Shown here: one piece after another, positions 5,629 through 6,084 of the stretch | Position numbering within the stretch: position 1 is the first letter of the stretch | How the letters are laid out: every line of letters starts with the position of its first letter | Assembly (NCBI GenBank): GCA_021823555.1 | Contig: JAKANW010000199.1 | Span: 1 to 6,084 of the forward strand | DNA: 6,084 nt | Direction: 5' to 3' | DNA from: Chloroflexota bacterium | Lineage (GTDB): Bacteria; Chloroflexota; Anaerolineae; Anaerolineales; Villigracilaceae | Program-made: the position numbers and the translations under genes | Notes under the pieces: model-generated | The model's database searches: none | What the model was told of the DNA's origin: nothing | The model's input: the letters and a program-made list of their open reading frames with translations, nothing else

Positions 5629-6084
5629 ATGTCTCACAAACGTCAATTGACGATCGTTCTTGCGGGGATCACTCTGTTGATCCTGAGCATATCCTTCCTT
5701 GCATCGCCCTCTCCTGCTTTGGCGCAATGCGGGGAACCTCCCCTGACGCGATCATCCTGTATTACCTGTCATGAGACGCAGACACCCGTCCTCGACCAGG
5801 GTGAGTGGCACATCATCCATGCCCCCCAGGATCTCTGCATCAACTGTCATGGAGGCAATGGCACCAGCATGGACAAGGCGCTTGCGCATGGCGGCCTGAT
5901 TGCCAACCCATTGAACAACATCTACACAGATTGTCATAGCTGCCATCCGGATGATTACACTGTACGAGCGAACCGGTATGCGACAACTTTGGGGATGTCA
6001 GCCAGTAGTTGCGCCACCCCGACAGCGGTACTTGCTGTCCCGGTCAGGTATCAGCCCGTTGTCATCCAGCCAAGTGAAGCGCCG
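5629..6084 (+). CDS. Secreted multiheme cytochrome c, 5' part
   Basis: The frame is open from ATG 5629 to the window end (152 codons seen, no stop), so the gene is truncated on the right. A Sec signal peptide is visible: positive start S-H-K-R, hydrophobic core at about 8-25, cleavage probably after A-L-A (32) before Q33. Three c-type haem sites follow: C44-I-T-C-H48, C70-I-N-C-H74 and C102-H-S-C-H106. Further Cys at 34 and 128 and His at 61, 64, 87 and 103 could supply ligands or disulfides. After about residue 128 the chain becomes Pro/Val-rich with no more CxxCH in view, and it may lead to a membrane anchor or linker beyond the window. It would sit outside the cytoplasmic membrane as an electron carrier. 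Its place 42 bases after the regulators suggests it serves the Psr-like enzyme, by inference. It does not look like NapC/NrfH, which would have a membrane helix and four or more haems. Confidence 0.85.
   Translation, partial: MSHKRQLTIVLAGITLLILSISFLASPSPALAQCGEPPLTRSSCITCHETQTPVLDQGEWHIIHAPQDLCINCHGGNGTSMDKALAHGGLIANPLNNIYTDCHSCHPDDYTVRANRYATTLGMSASSCATPTAVLAVPVRYQPVVIQPSEAP

Overview
The window is 6,084 bases of densely packed bacterial DNA with every recognisable gene on the + strand. The order is: 3' end of a YeeE/YedE-family sulfur-compound transporter, a Tat-exported molybdopterin oxidoreductase (Psr/Phs type), a four-cluster ferredoxin subunit, an NrfD/HybB-type membrane subunit, an ArsR-family regulator, an XRE-cupin regulator, and the 5' part of a secreted multiheme cytochrome c. 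Gaps are short (0 to about 60 bases) and psrB/psrC overlap, so this looks like one operon or two closely coupled ones. No rRNA, tRNA, CRISPR or insertion sequence was seen, and no stretch above 300 bases lacks a gene.

Region by region. 1-342: the transporter fragment is open in one frame from base 1 to a TAG at 340-342, except for one in-frame TGA at 73-75. That TGA sits exactly at the cysteine of the family motif G-Y-C-P-G-T. It is followed by a perfect inverted repeat (89-104) that folds into a 6-bp stem with a GGUC tetraloop. This loop sequence, and its distance from the UGA, closely match the E. coli fdhF selenocysteine-insertion hairpin as I remember it. The simplest reading is a selenocysteine-containing YeeE/YedE transporter. 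It is the most unusual thing here, and gene callers would normally truncate it. 405-4529: psrABC-like genes encode a membrane-bound respiratory complex for polysulfide, thiosulfate or a related sulfur compound. 4530-5586: a perfect 17-bp dyad, then two one-component regulators in tandem. 5629-6084: a cytochrome with a signal peptide and three visible CxxCH haem sites, running off the window.

How they may work together (inference). The YeeE-type channel would move thiosulfate or a related sulfur or selenium species across the membrane. The exported Mo enzyme would reduce or oxidise a sulfur compound outside the cytoplasm. Electrons would pass through the Fe-S subunit to or from the quinone pool at the HybB-like subunit, and the multiheme cytochrome may be an extra electron carrier. 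The ArsR and cupin regulators probably sense a product or substrate of this chemistry.

Organism. The gene style (Tat Psr-like Mo enzyme with HybA/HybB-like partners, ArsR plus XRE-cupin, a small multiheme cytochrome beside YeeE, moderate GC) reminds me of anaerobic Chloroflexota such as Anaerolineae. This is recollection rather than proof. TGA is used as a normal stop by psrB, psrC and arsR, so the in-frame TGA cannot be explained by a changed genetic code.
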